64,000 bases of DNA from Methanococcoides orientis (GTDB lineage: Archaea > Halobacteriota > Methanosarcinia > Methanosarcinales > Methanosarcinaceae), in NCBI RefSeq assembly GCF_021184045.1, contig NZ_CP073710.1, positions 2,118,685-2,182,684 on the forward strand. The letters run 5' to 3'. The notes beneath the pieces were generated by a model. It had not been told where the DNA came from and made no database searches. It saw only the letters and a list, made by a program, of their open reading frames with translations. Both the position numbers and the translations under genes were made by a program. Positions 16,752-25,473 of this stretch are shown here, piece by piece; positions within the stretch are counted from its first letter, which is position 1, and each line of letters opens with the position of its first letter.

Positions 16752-18047
16752 TCATCTTGATGGGAATATCTTCCCTTCTTCTTCCTTTTTTTCTTTCACA
16801 CAGCGTACAAGGGGCATTGCAAGATGCCTGCGTGCGCATGGGGGGACCTCATATGTTCCTGTTTCAAGGTCTCTTTTCACTTCTACACGTTCAGCTGAAT
16901 CCGCAGATGTTCCACACTTCCTGCAACGATAACCCTGCCCTTTGCCTGCGGATTTCATATTCTTGCCACATTCCGGGCACGAAGGGTTAACGGATTTATA
17001 TTTTTCTGCAAGGGATATTATCTTTAATTTTTCGATGTTCAGTGTATTGTTCTTGACACTACCTGAGAAGACAATCCTGTCTCCCGGGATGAACTTACGG
17101 GCAAGTTCCCTGAAGTTCTTGGTAGGCTCATAAGCAGCACAGTCCATCTCGTCTCCTGAATCGTCCCGGATGGAGAATATTGTATGTCCTCCTCTGATGG
17201 TCTCCGGATCGGTTGCCACCGTAACTTCGATGGTGTAGGAGTGGAGGTCCCTGATGTCCGAAATCTTTTCTACAGGTATAAGGTGCAGGTCTGTCCCCTG
17301 GTCTGTCCGGTATACCATGTGTCGTTCCACAGGTTCGGAGCTTATCATCTGTGAGGTTCTTGTGACCACATCGATGCTGTTACCACGGATGCCGAAAAGC
17401 ACAGGGTCTCCTGCATGCGGGATACAGACCACAAGGTCGTTTGCAAAGTCCACAGTATCCCATGTGTCCGGATATGTTTCCAAGTCTGCTTTCCTTACAC
17501 TCTCCTCATCAACTTCCCTTGGTGTTCCCCATGCATTCTTTTCCCTGTATGCAAGGTACTCGTAAGTGTGATCCCAGCCAAGATTTAGCATGGCACCGCA
17601 GGCAGCAAGGGCACCGATAAGCCCCCTTCCATTCTTCAATCCCTTTGATGGAAGGCCAAGTTCTGAAATAAGGTTCTTTGCATCCTCTATTTCCAGTACC
17701 TCCCGTACAGCCTGCATGAAAAAGTTCCCGAGTGCTTCCTTTACCCTTTCCTGTTTTCCTTCGGGGATGAACACGATTCCCGGGTTTGTCATATCGCTTT
17801 GAAGTTCTGCCAGCTCTTCCACTCTTGAGATAACATGTTCCATGACCTTTTCCGGTTCCCTGGTGTCAATTTCAAAGGCTGTAGATGCATTTCCACGAGT
17901 CTTGTAGGGTATTGTCGGATTGAGGCGTATGAGTATCGGGCTGTCTATGATATCACCGTACTCTTTCAGCTCATCCATTAGCATTGCACACAGGTACGTA
18001 GTGCACATTCCCTCTCTGGAATCGGTATCATCTATAGCTATGATCAT
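16752..18047 (-). CDS. tiaS: tRNA(Ile2) 2-agmatinylcytidine synthetase
   Basis: TiaS uses ATP and agmatine to modify C34 of the isoleucine tRNA that reads AUA codons, an essential archaeal reaction. The 431-residue protein begins with the conserved MIIAIDDTDSREGMCTTYL kinase-like motif. It continues through the TiaS-specific catalytic and ferredoxin-like parts, an OB-fold region (about 280-345, ISIRDDSGD...GDRIVFSGSV) and a zinc ribbon (CPECGKNMKSAG...YRCRKCG, about 363-385). Length and domain order match the family. Agmatine supply is explained by the pyruvoyl arginine decarboxylase encoded at 54294. Confidence 0.95.
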   Translation of the reverse strand: MIIAIDDTDSREGMCTTYLCAMLMDELKEYGDIIDSPILIRLNPTIPYKTRGNASTAFEIDTREPEKVMEHVISRVEELAELQSDMTNPGIVFIPEGKQERVKEALGNFFMQAVREVLEIEDAKNLISELGLPSKGLKNGRGLIGALAACGAMLNLGWDHTYEYLAYREKNAWGTPREVDEESVRKADLETYPDTWDTVDFANDLVVCIPHAGDPVLFGIRGNSIDVVTRTSQMISSEPVERHMVYRTDQGTDLHLIPVEKISDIRDLHSYTIEVTVATDPETIRGGHTIFSIRDDSGDEMDCAAYEPTKNFRELARKFIPGDRIVFSGSVKNNTLNIEKLKIISLAEKYKSVNPSCPECGKNMKSAGKGQGYRCRKCGTSADSAERVEVKRDLETGTYEVPPCARRHLAMPLVRCVKEKKEEEGKIFPSR

Positions 18048-18087
18048 GTTCTCTTGTTCCGTGTTCGTTTATATACTAACAAATACC

Positions 18088-18095
18088 TTTATATA
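18088..18095 (+). promoter_or_regulatory. TATA box for the HTH regulator gene
   Basis: TTTATATA lies about 26 bases before the ATG at 18121, which fits a leaderless transcript starting at that codon and decides between it and the upstream in-frame ATG at 18097. Confidence 0.5.
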
Positions 18096-18120
18096 GATGT
18101 GCAATCAATCATTTATCGCA

Positions 18121-19092
18121 ATGACAAAGGATATTCTGATACATCAGATCATTGAAGTATTGGAACGCGCTGATTTCACGGTTTCAAATCGATGTAATAT
18201 CAGGCCTCGGAGCTTCGATCTCGCTGCACGTCAGGATAATACGCTCCTATTCTGTAAGGTCTTATACAACATTGACGGTCTGAACGAAGAGACTGCCCGG
18301 GAGATGATAGCTCTGGCAGAGTATCTTGGTGGTTATCCGATACTTGTGGGTGCAAAGACACGTGACCAGATGCTTGAGGATAGCGTAGTGTATATGAGAT
18401 ACGATATACCTGCGTTGAATGTCCAGACGCTTTATGACTATTTTGTGGAGAGTGTTCCCCCTCTCGTATCCGCAGCACCCGGTGGGCTGTATGTGTCCAT
18501 CGACGGTGATGTGCTGAAGAATGCAAGAATGGACATCTCTATGTCACTGGGAGCGCTTGCTTCCGAGCTTGGAGTATCCCGGCGTACCATCAGTAAATAT
18601 GAAGAAGGGCAAATGGATGCTTCAATTGACATTGTATTGCATCTTGAGGAGATACTTGATGTTGCACTTGCAAAGTCCATTGATATCTTGCGCAGCTTTG
18701 AAAAAGAACTGGAACCTGCAAGTGTCAAGGAAGAAGAACCTGAGAGGGCTACTCCTCCAAATGACAATATCCTGAACCTTATCTATACACTGGGCTATGA
18801 TGTCCTTTCAACGAACCAGGCCCCATTCAAGGCAGTGTCCAAGGATTATTCCAGTACTTTCCTCACAGGTGTTAGCGAGTACAGCAATGCAATGCTAAAG
18901 CGAGCCCACCTCATGAGCAGTATATCGGATGTTATCCAGACACAATCTGTTTTCATTGTGGAAGGTAAGAGCAGGTATGAGTCCGTGGAGAACACAGTTC
19001 TTATTGAGAGGGATGAACTTAATTCATTATCCGATGCAGACGACCTTGAAACCCTTATTAATGAGAGGGCAAGGCACAGAAAGGAAAACTGA
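18121..19092 (+). CDS. Conserved archaeal HTH-type transcriptional regulator
   Basis: The 323-residue protein belongs to a widely conserved euryarchaeal family annotated as putative HTH-type regulators. The first ~110 residues resemble a nuclease-fold-like domain (VSNRCNIRPRSFDLAARQDNTLLFCKVLYNID). A Cro/C1-type helix-turn-helix follows at about 145-170 (LGALASELGVSRRTISKYEEGQ), then a helical C-terminal region. Regulated genes are not known. The start is set by the TATA box 26 bases upstream. It faces away from tiaS and stands before the folate cluster, but a separate promoter for purN (around 19183-19193) argues against co-transcription. Confidence 0.85.
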   Translation: MTKDILIHQIIEVLERADFTVSNRCNIRPRSFDLAARQDNTLLFCKVLYNIDGLNEETAREMIALAEYLGGYPILVGAKTRDQMLEDSVVYMRYDIPALNVQTLYDYFVESVPPLVSAAPGGLYVSIDGDVLKNARMDISMSLGALASELGVSRRTISKYEEGQMDASIDIVLHLEEILDVALAKSIDILRSFEKELEPASVKEEEPERATPPNDNILNLIYTLGYDVLSTNQAPFKAVSKDYSSTFLTGVSEYSNAMLKRAHLMSSISDVIQTQSVFIVEGKSRYESVENTVLIERDELNSLSDADDLETLINERARHRKEN

Positions 19093-19213
19093 TCGGACGC
19101 ACTTTTATTCCATAAGTTGCTTTTTAGTTTTTTTTCTGGAAAAACGTGATCCGGGTATTTCTGCTTATATAATCCCAAAACTCTAATATATAGCAATCTC
19201 GTATGGGTGAGCA

Positions 19214-19822
19214 ATGACTCTCAATATTGCAGTTCTTGTCTCTGGACGCGGTTCGAACCTGCAGTCCATTATTGATAACATTGAAAATGGCTATATTCCG
19301 GATGCTGCCATCAAAGTGGTTGTCAGTGATAAAGGGGATGCCTATGCACTTGAGAGAGCTAAAGATAACGGTATTGATGCGGTATTCGTGGATCCTTCGG
19401 CATTTGGCGGAAAGAAGGGCTATGAGGAAGAGGTTCTTAGGAAGCTTGCAAAATATGATATACAGCTGGTTCTCCTTGCAGGATACATGCGTATCATTGG
19501 CAGGGATGTAATAGAAGCTTATAAGAACCGTATGATGAACATCCATCCCGCACTTTTACCATCCTTCATGGGACTGCATGCACAGAAGCAGGCATTTGAT
19601 TACGGTGTCAAGGTTGCCGGCTGCACAGTGCATTTCGTCGATGAGGGTATGGATACCGGACCAATAATTCTCCAGAGATGTGTTCCCGTGCTTGAGGGGG
19701 ACACCGAGGACACTCTTGCAGACCGCATCCTGGAACAGGAGCATAAGATCTATCCAGAGGCCGTAAAACTGTTCGCAGAGGACAGATTGAAGGTGGATGG
19801 TAGGATCGTATCTATCTTATAA
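19214..19822 (+). CDS. purN: Phosphoribosylglycinamide formyltransferase (folate-dependent)
   Basis: PurN transfers a formyl group from 10-formyltetrahydrofolate to GAR in purine synthesis. The 202-residue protein has the nucleotide-binding start VLVSGRGSNLQSI (8-20), LLAGYMRI, the catalytic MNIHPALLPSF segment with its Asn/His, and HFVDEGMDTGPII with the catalytic Asp. Length is typical. Many archaea lack PurN and use formate-dependent enzymes, so its presence with glyA and folD shows tetrahydrofolate use alongside methanopterin. It heads the five-gene rightward cluster; GGTGA precedes the ATG and a TATA-like tract is near 19185. Confidence 0.95.
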   Translation: MTLNIAVLVSGRGSNLQSIIDNIENGYIPDAAIKVVVSDKGDAYALERAKDNGIDAVFVDPSAFGGKKGYEEEVLRKLAKYDIQLVLLAGYMRIIGRDVIEAYKNRMMNIHPALLPSFMGLHAQKQAFDYGVKVAGCTVHFVDEGMDTGPIILQRCVPVLEGDTEDTLADRILEQEHKIYPEAVKLFAEDRLKVDGRIVSIL

Positions 19823-19868
19823 TCAATTGATCAATTTAAAACGATAGCTATCAAAGGAACGATAAACT

Positions 19869-21113
19869 ATGTCTTATATCTCAGATATCGACCCAGAAAT
19901 TGCCAATGCATTGGAATTGGAGGCAGAGCGCCAGGATTACAAGCTGAACCTTATTGCTTCAGAGAACTACACAAGCCGTGCGGTCATGGAAGCACAGGGC
20001 TGCATTATGACCAACAAGTACGCAGAAGGTTATTCCGGAAAGCGCTATTATGGTGGTTGTGAATTTGTTGATATTGCAGAGACCCTTGCTATCGAGAGAG
20101 CAAAGGAGATCTTTAATGCAGAACATGTGAACGTCCAGCCACATTCCGGCTCAGGCGCAAATATGGCAGTTTACTTCTCTGTGCTTAAGCCAGGCGACAA
20201 GATCATGTCAATGGATCTTTCCCATGGAGGTCACCTCTCCCACGGAAGTCCTGTGAGCTTCTCCGGCCAGCTCTACAACATCGTGCCATATGGTGTTTCC
20301 AAAGAGAACGAGATGCTTGACTACGATGCACTCATGGAGATGGCAAAGGAAGAGAAGCCACAGATGATCGTTGTAGGAGCTTCCGCATACTCCCGAACCA
20401 TTGATTTCAAGCGCTTCAGGGAAATTGCAGATGCTGTTGGGGCATACCTGCTTGCAGATGTCGCACACATTGCAGGTCTCATCGCTGCCGGTGTTCATCC
20501 AAACCCATTCCCACATGCTGACTTTGTGACCACCACCACACACAAGACCCTCCGTGGTCCAAGGGGTGGAATGGTAATGTGCAAGGAAGAGTATGCAAAA
20601 GGTGTCGACAAGGCAGTTTTCCCGGGAATCCAGGGCGGCCCCCTTATGCACATCATCGCTGCAAAGGCAGTTGCATTCAAGGAAGCACAGAGCGAGGCTT
20701 TCAAGAAGGACCAGGAACAGACAATTAAGAATGCAAAGGCACTTTGTGCAGCACTTCAGGAAAGAGGCTTTGATATCGTCTCCGAAGGTACTGACAACCA
20801 CCTCATGCTCCTCAACCTCAACAAGTACGACATCACCGGAAAGGATGCAGAGGTTGTCATGAGCAAGGCAGGTATTGTGATCAACAAGAACACCATCCCA
20901 TTCGAGACCAGAGGTCCATTCATTACAAGCGGACTTAGAGCAGGAACCCCTGCTTCAACAACCCGTGGAATGAAGGAACCTGAGATGATCGAGATCGCTG
21001 ACTTCTTCGAGACCATCCTCAACAACAAGGACAATGATAAAGTTCTTGAAGCAGTCAATGCGGATGCACAGGAACTCTGCAGCCGTTTCCCGATCTACGA
21101 GCACTTGAAATAA
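19869..21113 (+). CDS. glyA: Serine hydroxymethyltransferase
   Basis: GlyA interconverts serine and glycine, loading one-carbon units onto a pterin carrier. The 414-residue PLP enzyme shows [23 protein letters not shown]-like [15 protein letters not shown], the active-site Lys226 in [14 protein letters not shown], and [14 protein letters not shown] near the C-terminus. The length and motifs are of the bacterial/Methanosarcina folate-using form rather than the shorter-motif methanopterin-linked archaeal form. It lies 46 bases after purN and 22 bases before folD, in a transcription unit that suits purine and methyl supply. Confidence 0.96.
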   Translation: MSYISDIDPEIANALELEAERQDYKLNLIASENYTSRAVMEAQGCIMTNKYAEGYSGKRYYGGCEFVDIAETLAIERAKEIFNAEHVNVQPHSGSGANMAVYFSVLKPGDKIMSMDLSHGGHLSHGSPVSFSGQLYNIVPYGVSKENEMLDYDALMEMAKEEKPQMIVVGASAYSRTIDFKRFREIADAVGAYLLADVAHIAGLIAAGVHPNPFPHADFVTTTTHKTLRGPRGGMVMCKEEYAKGVDKAVFPGIQGGPLMHIIAAKAVAFKEAQSEAFKKDQEQTIKNAKALCAALQERGFDIVSEGTDNHLMLLNLNKYDITGKDAEVVMSKAGIVINKNTIPFETRGPFITSGLRAGTPASTTRGMKEPEMIEIADFFETILNNKDNDKVLEAVNADAQELCSRFPIYEHLK

Positions 21114-21135
21114 ACAAATAAGAAGGTGAACTGCA

Positions 21136-21996
21136 ATGTCTGACGAGGACCAGAACAAGATCATTGATGGAAGAGCTGTTGCAAAGAAAGTGGAAGCTGA
21201 AGTTAAGGAAGGAGTTGAGAAGCTCAAGAGTGAAAAAGGAATCACTCCCGGACTGGCTACCATTCTTGTAGGCGATGACCCTGCATCAAAGATGTATGTG
21301 AGGTTAAAACACAAAGCATGTGACCGCGTAGGCGTTTATGCAGAGGATCACCCGCTTCCTGAGTCCACGACCCAGGAAGAACTTCTTGACCTTATCAGTA
21401 CACTGAACGCAAGGGAGGATATCCATGGTATTCTCCTGCAGCTTCCGCTTCCCGGACATCTCAATGAGCAGGAAGCAATGAACGCCATTGACCCTGCAAA
21501 GGATGCGGACGGTTTCCACCCCTTCAATATGGGTCAGCTTCTCATCGGTATCGAGGAACTTGTTCCATGCACTCCAAAGGGTGTCATCCGTGCACTTGAG
21601 GAATACAATATTGACATACAGGGTAAACATGCAGTGATTGTAGGTCACAGCAATGTGGTCGGAAAGCCAATGGCTGCAATGCTTGTGAACAGGAACGCCA
21701 CTGTTTCTGTGTGCCATGTATTTACTGAGGATACCTCTAAGTTCACGAAAGAAGCAGACATCCTTGTGGTTGCCACGGGTGTGAAGCATCTAATCAAGGA
21801 AGACATGGTGAAGGAAGGCGCTGTGATCTTTGATGTTGGTATCACAGAAGAGAACGGTAAGGTCTACGGAGACGTTGACTTTGAGAACGTCATCAAGAAA
21901 GCTGCTCTGGTTACCCCGGTTCCAGGCGGAGTTGGTCCTGTGACCATTTCCATACTCATGCAGCATGTCCTGATGGCAGCACAGAAGACTGCTTAA
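21136..21996 (+). CDS. folD: Methylene-tetrahydrofolate dehydrogenase/methenyl-THF cyclohydrolase
   Basis: FolD oxidises 5,10-methylene-THF with NAD(P) and hydrolyses the methenyl product to 10-formyl-THF, the substrate of PurN. The 286-residue protein has the catalytic region [11 protein letters not shown] (Tyr54, Lys58), the folate segment [22 protein letters not shown], the nucleotide-binding [14 protein letters not shown] and the C-terminal PGGVGPVT. All family landmarks are present. AAGGTGA stands before the ATG. Its place between glyA and a pterin-binding gene supports a dedicated tetrahydrofolate route. Confidence 0.96.
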   Translation: MSDEDQNKIIDGRAVAKKVEAEVKEGVEKLKSEKGITPGLATILVGDDPASKMYVRLKHKACDRVGVYAEDHPLPESTTQEELLDLISTLNAREDIHGILLQLPLPGHLNEQEAMNAIDPAKDADGFHPFNMGQLLIGIEELVPCTPKGVIRALEEYNIDIQGKHAVIVGHSNVVGKPMAAMLVNRNATVSVCHVFTEDTSKFTKEADILVVATGVKHLIKEDMVKEGAVIFDVGITEENGKVYGDVDFENVIKKAALVTPVPGGVGPVTISILMQHVLMAAQKTA

Positions 21997-22068
21997 AGGC
22001 AGTCTCCACTTTTTCTTTTCAATCGTATTATATATAATCGATAAAAACTCATAATCACTGGTTATACA

Positions 22069-23301
22069 ATGGTTGTTGACGTTGACATATGTGGCTTGAA
22101 AATAGGCGATGATCACCCCGTACGCTTAATGGGTGTTATAAACTTAAGCCGTGAATCTTTTTACAAGGGATCTGTGGTGGATACGGATTCCGTTCTTGAT
22201 GTTGCCCAAAAGATGATCGACGATGGAGCCACCATCATCGACCTTGGTGCAAGATCCACCTGGCCGCTGGCCGATCCTATTACTAAACAGGAAGAATGTG
22301 ACCGTCTTTTACCTGCACTTGAACTTCTGAAGGACAACCTGGATGCTGTGATCTCAGTGGACACTGTGTTCTCGGACATTGCGGAGAAGGCGCTGGAAAA
22401 AGGTGCTGACGTTGTCAATGATGTTGCAGGTTTTGCAACAGATGGCGGTATGCTGGATGTGGTTGCAGACCACGGCTGTCCGGCAGTTGTAATGGCAGCG
22501 GGAAAGCTTCCCGGCGATCCGCTGGGAATGGATGCCATCATGCGTTCCCTTGACGACATCCTTGTTCGTTCCGAAGAGCGTGGAATTGATACTGACCAGC
22601 TTATCCTGGACCCTGCCATCGGCAAATGGGTGCCGGAAAAACTTCCTATGTACGACCTTGAGACCATCGACCAGTTCGATCGTCTGAAAGTGTTCGAAAA
22701 ACCACTTCTTGCAGCCATCTCTCGCAAATCGTTCATCGGGGATCTGCTTAACAAGCCTGCAACCGAGCGCCTGTACGGCAGTCTGGCAGCAGCAGCGATC
22801 GTTGTCCAGAAGGGGGCACATATCATTCGTACTCATGACGTGGCAGAGACACTTGATGTGGTACATATCGCAGGCGCCATACGCAGCAGGCAGCCGATAG
22901 TGGAGGAGGACGGCTTCGAGGTCAGTGTGCTGGACATCGCAAATCCCGACGATGCAGCTCTTGCAATGCGAAACATCGGTGTTACCGGTACGGGTTCCAT
23001 TATCATGAAAGGTAAGACAGTGAACCGTGTTCTACGCATCAGCAACATCACCACCACCGAGGCCCTGATCATAAAGCAGGAGATCCTGGCACGTGGCGGG
23101 GATGCCGCGCTTGAACGTGATGCTGTTTCCCATGAGACCGAGAAGACCGATGTCATCGTAATGGGCACATTGCTCCAGGTCAGGAAACTTGCCGATAAGC
23201 TTGAATGCCAGGCAAGGAACCTTCCGCTGATATCAAAGATGATCAAAGAAGCACTGAAACAGGAATCTGATATTGAATACTCCTATATGAGTAAGATCTG
23301 A
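22069..23301 (+). CDS. Dihydropteroate-synthase-family protein with extra C-terminal domain
   Basis: The 410-residue protein has a pterin-binding TIM barrel like FolP: MGVINLSRESFYKG (21-34), IIDLGARST, VISVDTVF, VVNDVAG, DPAIGKW and ISRKSFIG in the expected order. About 125 residues follow the barrel (from about 285), a region absent from bacterial FolP but seen in methanogen homologues. It may condense a pterin with p-aminobenzoate for folate, or with the ribofuranosylaminobenzene precursor of methanopterin; the sequence does not decide. Sitting among purN, glyA, folD and metV, it fits folate synthesis or use. A TATA-like TATATAATCG lies about 40 bases upstream. Confidence 0.82.
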   Translation: MVVDVDICGLKIGDDHPVRLMGVINLSRESFYKGSVVDTDSVLDVAQKMIDDGATIIDLGARSTWPLADPITKQEECDRLLPALELLKDNLDAVISVDTVFSDIAEKALEKGADVVNDVAGFATDGGMLDVVADHGCPAVVMAAGKLPGDPLGMDAIMRSLDDILVRSEERGIDTDQLILDPAIGKWVPEKLPMYDLETIDQFDRLKVFEKPLLAAISRKSFIGDLLNKPATERLYGSLAAAAIVVQKGAHIIRTHDVAETLDVVHIAGAIRSRQPIVEEDGFEVSVLDIANPDDAALAMRNIGVTGTGSIIMKGKTVNRVLRISNITTTEALIIKQEILARGGDAALERDAVSHETEKTDVIVMGTLLQVRKLADKLECQARNLPLISKMIKEALKQESDIEYSYMSKI

Positions 23302-23308
23302 GGAAACC

Positions 23309-23923
23309 ATGATAATCTCATCTTCCAAACCCTTTAGCGAGATCCTTGACATGCTTTCGGACAAGGAGTCCGTCTTTATCGTAGGCTGCAGCGTATGCGC
23401 CGCCAAACAGCATGTTGGAGGAGAACCTGAGGTCGAGGAAATGGCATCTAACCTTAAGGACGCCGGAGTGAACGTGATCGGTGGAATCGTTGCAAAGGCA
23501 GCATGTAGTGTCCGCTCACTTGAATATCTTGAGGAACTTGCACCTAAAATAAAGGATGCCGATGCGGTGCTTGTCATGGCATGTGGAAGTGGTACTTCCA
23601 ACATCGCACGTTTTGTGGACGTGGATGTTTATCCTGCAAATAACACCGAATCCCTGGGTGCTATGACAGGGGATAAGGTCATACACCATTTATGCGCCAT
23701 GTGCGGCCAGTGCACCATCGCCCAGTTCGGTGGCGTCTGTCCCACAGCCCAGTGTCCCAAGGAACTGCTCAATGGTCCCTGCGGTGGTTCCATGGATGGC
23801 AAGTGCGAAGTTGATCCTGAGAAGGATTGTGCCTGGGAACTTATCTACGAACGTCTTGAGAGGATCGGAAGGCTGGATCTGCTGGACGAGGTCCGGGATG
23901 CGAAGGATAGGCTGGTGAAGTAA
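23309..23923 (+). CDS. metV: MetV-like partner of methylene-THF reductase (MTHFR C-terminal zinc/Fe-S domain)
   Basis: The 204-residue protein ends with the MTHFR_C signature: CAMCGQCTIAQFGG, CPTAQCPKELLNGPCGG and CEVDPEKDCAW (about residues 130-182), a cysteine-rich metal-binding domain. The N-terminal half has IVGCSVCAAKQHVGG and other cysteines. In acetogens MetV forms a complex with MetF and is needed for electron input to methylene-THF reduction. The ATG follows the previous stop by seven bases with GAGGAAA, so it belongs to the same unit. Its natural partner, metF, is 6.8 kb away at 30725, beyond an accessory island. Confidence 0.88.
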   Translation: MIISSSKPFSEILDMLSDKESVFIVGCSVCAAKQHVGGEPEVEEMASNLKDAGVNVIGGIVAKAACSVRSLEYLEELAPKIKDADAVLVMACGSGTSNIARFVDVDVYPANNTESLGAMTGDKVIHHLCAMCGQCTIAQFGGVCPTAQCPKELLNGPCGGSMDGKCEVDPEKDCAWELIYERLERIGRLDLLDEVRDAKDRLVK

Positions 23924-23937
23924 GTATTTTATTTTTA

Positions 23938-24024
23938 GTCTGGTACAGGAGAAAGGAAGGGCTGGCACCACCTTCCAGTTCTTTGATACTGGATTATATT
24001 CTGAAATCCCGATCTGCTGATTAA
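23938..24024 (+). pseudogene. 3' remnant of a relative of the small membrane protein gene at 27205
   Basis: Fourteen bases after the metV stop an open frame without a start reads VWYRRKEGLA, then a variable stretch, then SLILDYILKSRSAD and a TAA stop. The last 29 codons of the intact gene at 27205-27555 read VWYRRKEGLA, a variable stretch, then LILDHLLSSRSNDK. The DNA GTCTGGTACAGGAGAAAGGA is shared exactly by both. Nothing upstream of the valine resembles the rest of the gene. This is best read as a truncated copy left at the edge of the accessory region. Its stop overlaps the stop of the leftward winged-helix gene. Confidence 0.75.
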
Positions 24025-24752
24025 CTAGCTAAAATGGCAGGTTCGGATTCCGATATAACTCTTTCCACATCTGCCTTTATTGTCGGACTAATAAAGCATC
24101 TTTTGTATTTCCCATCGTTTTTAATATCTACAAGTCCTTCATTGTTCATGTCACTAATATGCCAGTGCACAGTACTTTTGTCCAGACAAAATTTCTGAGT
24201 TAGGTCCTGATTTGTTATTCCCGGTTCACGAAGAATGGAAATCAAAATGAATTTTCTTGTATCATTTCGAAGGAAGAATGCAATTTTTTGTTCTGTGTCG
24301 GAGTGTTTATAAGAATTCTTAAAAATCATTACCACTCTTCCTTTCCTTACACATTTTACTTTGTTGTAAATCTGAAGCATTTTCAAATGGTATTTGATAG
24401 TACCTCTGTTCAATTTGAGTTGTCTTTCAATGTCGGATATTGTAGTTCCAGGATTAGCTGTTATAAATTCGAGAATTCCATCCCGATTTTGATTTTTGCA
24501 GTTTTCTTTTACTCTTCCGAGCAATAAAGGCAGGAACTTGTAAACAGCTAGCGAGGCACCCAATAACCCGGAGATATAGGCTATTTGAAGGGATAACGGG
24601 ATTTCCCAGAAAGTCAGAGTGGTGGTGGCGCCACCTTTATACATGTCCATGTCAGGATCAGGATCTAAAATAATTTCATACTCGCTTGCAGTGGCTAAAG
24701 CGGAACTGCAAACGAGTATGAACAGTAATAATAGAATCCATAAATTTTTCAT
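24021..24752 (-). CDS. Membrane-anchored regulator with two winged-helix domains
   Basis: The 243-residue protein has an N-terminal signal or membrane helix (about 3-20), a short external acidic segment with DPDPDMDMYKGG, a second hydrophobic helix (about 50-75), then two cytoplasmic winged-helix domains. The first has TTISDIERQLKLNRGTIKYH (about 102-121) and the second has ITNQDLTQKFCLDKSTVHWH (about 178-197). Paired winged helices of the ArsR/MarR type on a membrane anchor are common in Methanosarcina. This suggests a one-component transmembrane regulator that senses outside and binds DNA inside. It follows the exported-protein gene by 17 bases, so the two are probably one operon. Ligand and target are unknown. 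Confidence 0.75.
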   Translation of the reverse strand: MKNLWILLLLFILVCSSALATASEYEIILDPDPDMDMYKGGATTTLTFWEIPLSLQIAYISGLLGASLAVYKFLPLLLGRVKENCKNQNRDGILEFITANPGTTISDIERQLKLNRGTIKYHLKMLQIYNKVKCVRKGRVVMIFKNSYKHSDTEQKIAFFLRNDTRKFILISILREPGITNQDLTQKFCLDKSTVHWHISDMNNEGLVDIKNDGKYKRCFISPTIKADVERVISESEPAILAS

Positions 24753-24769
24753 AACACTGGTAATAATTT

Positions 24770-25192
24770 TCAGATATAATAATCTTCTGTACCTGAAACA
24801 CTATAACCATAAACCTCATGATGCCATGTTCCGATGTCAATTCCATCTGAATTTCTTATCGCAAATTTAATTCTTCCATCGATGACACCATCGGAACTGT
24901 CATAGTATGTTCCGATTAACTGGCCACTCGGAGTGTGCACTTTTAACCTGAGCGAATCGCTTGTATCGCCCCAATTCAGATCAACATATAAAGCAGTTGT
25001 GTAGGAACTGATCGGTACACCATGCCAGTTTGTTTCTCCCTGTGTTATAGTGGTAGTTACCCATCTTGGTGTAATCGTAATGTCTGACTTGACAGGAACG
25101 ATGGTATATCCGTTGTCCTGACTGGCGGTAGCTGCGGCAAAAGATACCGTTATAAGCATTACCATTAGTAGTAATCCAATTTTTCTGATCAT
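24770..25192 (-). CDS. Small exported protein upstream of membrane winged-helix regulator
   Basis: The 140-residue product has a clear signal peptide (MIRKIGLLLMVMLITVSFAA) and a beta-rich mature part with three tryptophans. Its C-terminal half (LRLKVHTPSGQLIGTYYDSS...GTWHHEVYGYSV) resembles the edge of PPC-like secreted domains, though I would not assign one. GGAGGATAT gives a strong ribosome binding site before the ATG. It is the first gene of a two-gene unit with the membrane regulator and may be its external sensor or ligand-binding partner, which is inference. The intergenic region upstream holds a perfect inverted repeat. Confidence 0.7.
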   Translation of the reverse strand: MIRKIGLLLMVMLITVSFAAATASQDNGYTIVPVKSDITITPRWVTTTITQGETNWHGVPISSYTTALYVDLNWGDTSDSLRLKVHTPSGQLIGTYYDSSDGVIDGRIKFAIRNSDGIDIGTWHHEVYGYSVSGTEDYYI

Positions 25193-25248
25193 CTATATCC
25201 TCCGAAATTTTACAATTCATCTTGTAAAAAAACAGGATATAAGTTTTG

Positions 25249-25294
25249 TGTCCATATCATCCAACTGAAAAGGAACAGTTGGATGATATGGACA
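25249..25294. repeat. Perfect 19-bp inverted repeat between divergent genes
   Basis: TGTCCATATCATCCAACTG (25249-25267) is followed, after the eight-base loop AAAAGGAA, by its exact reverse complement (25276-25294). It lies between two divergent TATA-like tracts: AGGATATAAG at 25234-25243 (read leftward toward the exported protein/regulator pair) and TTATATTTATAC starting near 25297. The location just upstream of the leftward TATA box suits an operator for a dimeric regulator; a hairpin role in RNA is the alternative. Confidence 0.7.
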
Positions 25295-25350
25295 GATTAT
25301 ATTTATACAAAGTCAACTCAGGAAAATAAGACATCAAAAAGATGTTTGAT

Positions 25351-25388
25351 GGAGTTCAAATAATCGGTTTCATGTGTATTTGAACTCC
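25351..25388. repeat. 11-bp inverted repeat upstream of secreted-protein promoter
   Basis: GGAGTTCAAAT (25351-25361) and ATTTGAACTCC (25378-25388) are exact reverse complements separated by 16 bases. A TATA-like ACATATTTAAAAC at 25421-25433 follows, about 50 bases before the ATG at 25474, so the repeat sits just upstream of the likely promoter of that gene. An operator is plausible but unproven. Confidence 0.5.
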
Positions 25389-25473
25389 ACGAGCCCTGAG
25401 GCATTGCATTGTTGGTTTTGACATATTTAAAACTTGCTTGTGCCTCTGGAGTAAATTGAATGAGGTAAATAAA

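Noticed and set aside
20208-20801. 197-codon open frame antisense to glyA
   Set aside because: Shadow frame produced by codon bias of glyA; no domain recognisable.
22161-22826. 221-codon open frame antisense to the dihydropteroate-synthase-like gene
   Set aside because: Serine/arginine-rich shadow frame without motif or start signal; the plus-strand gene is clear.
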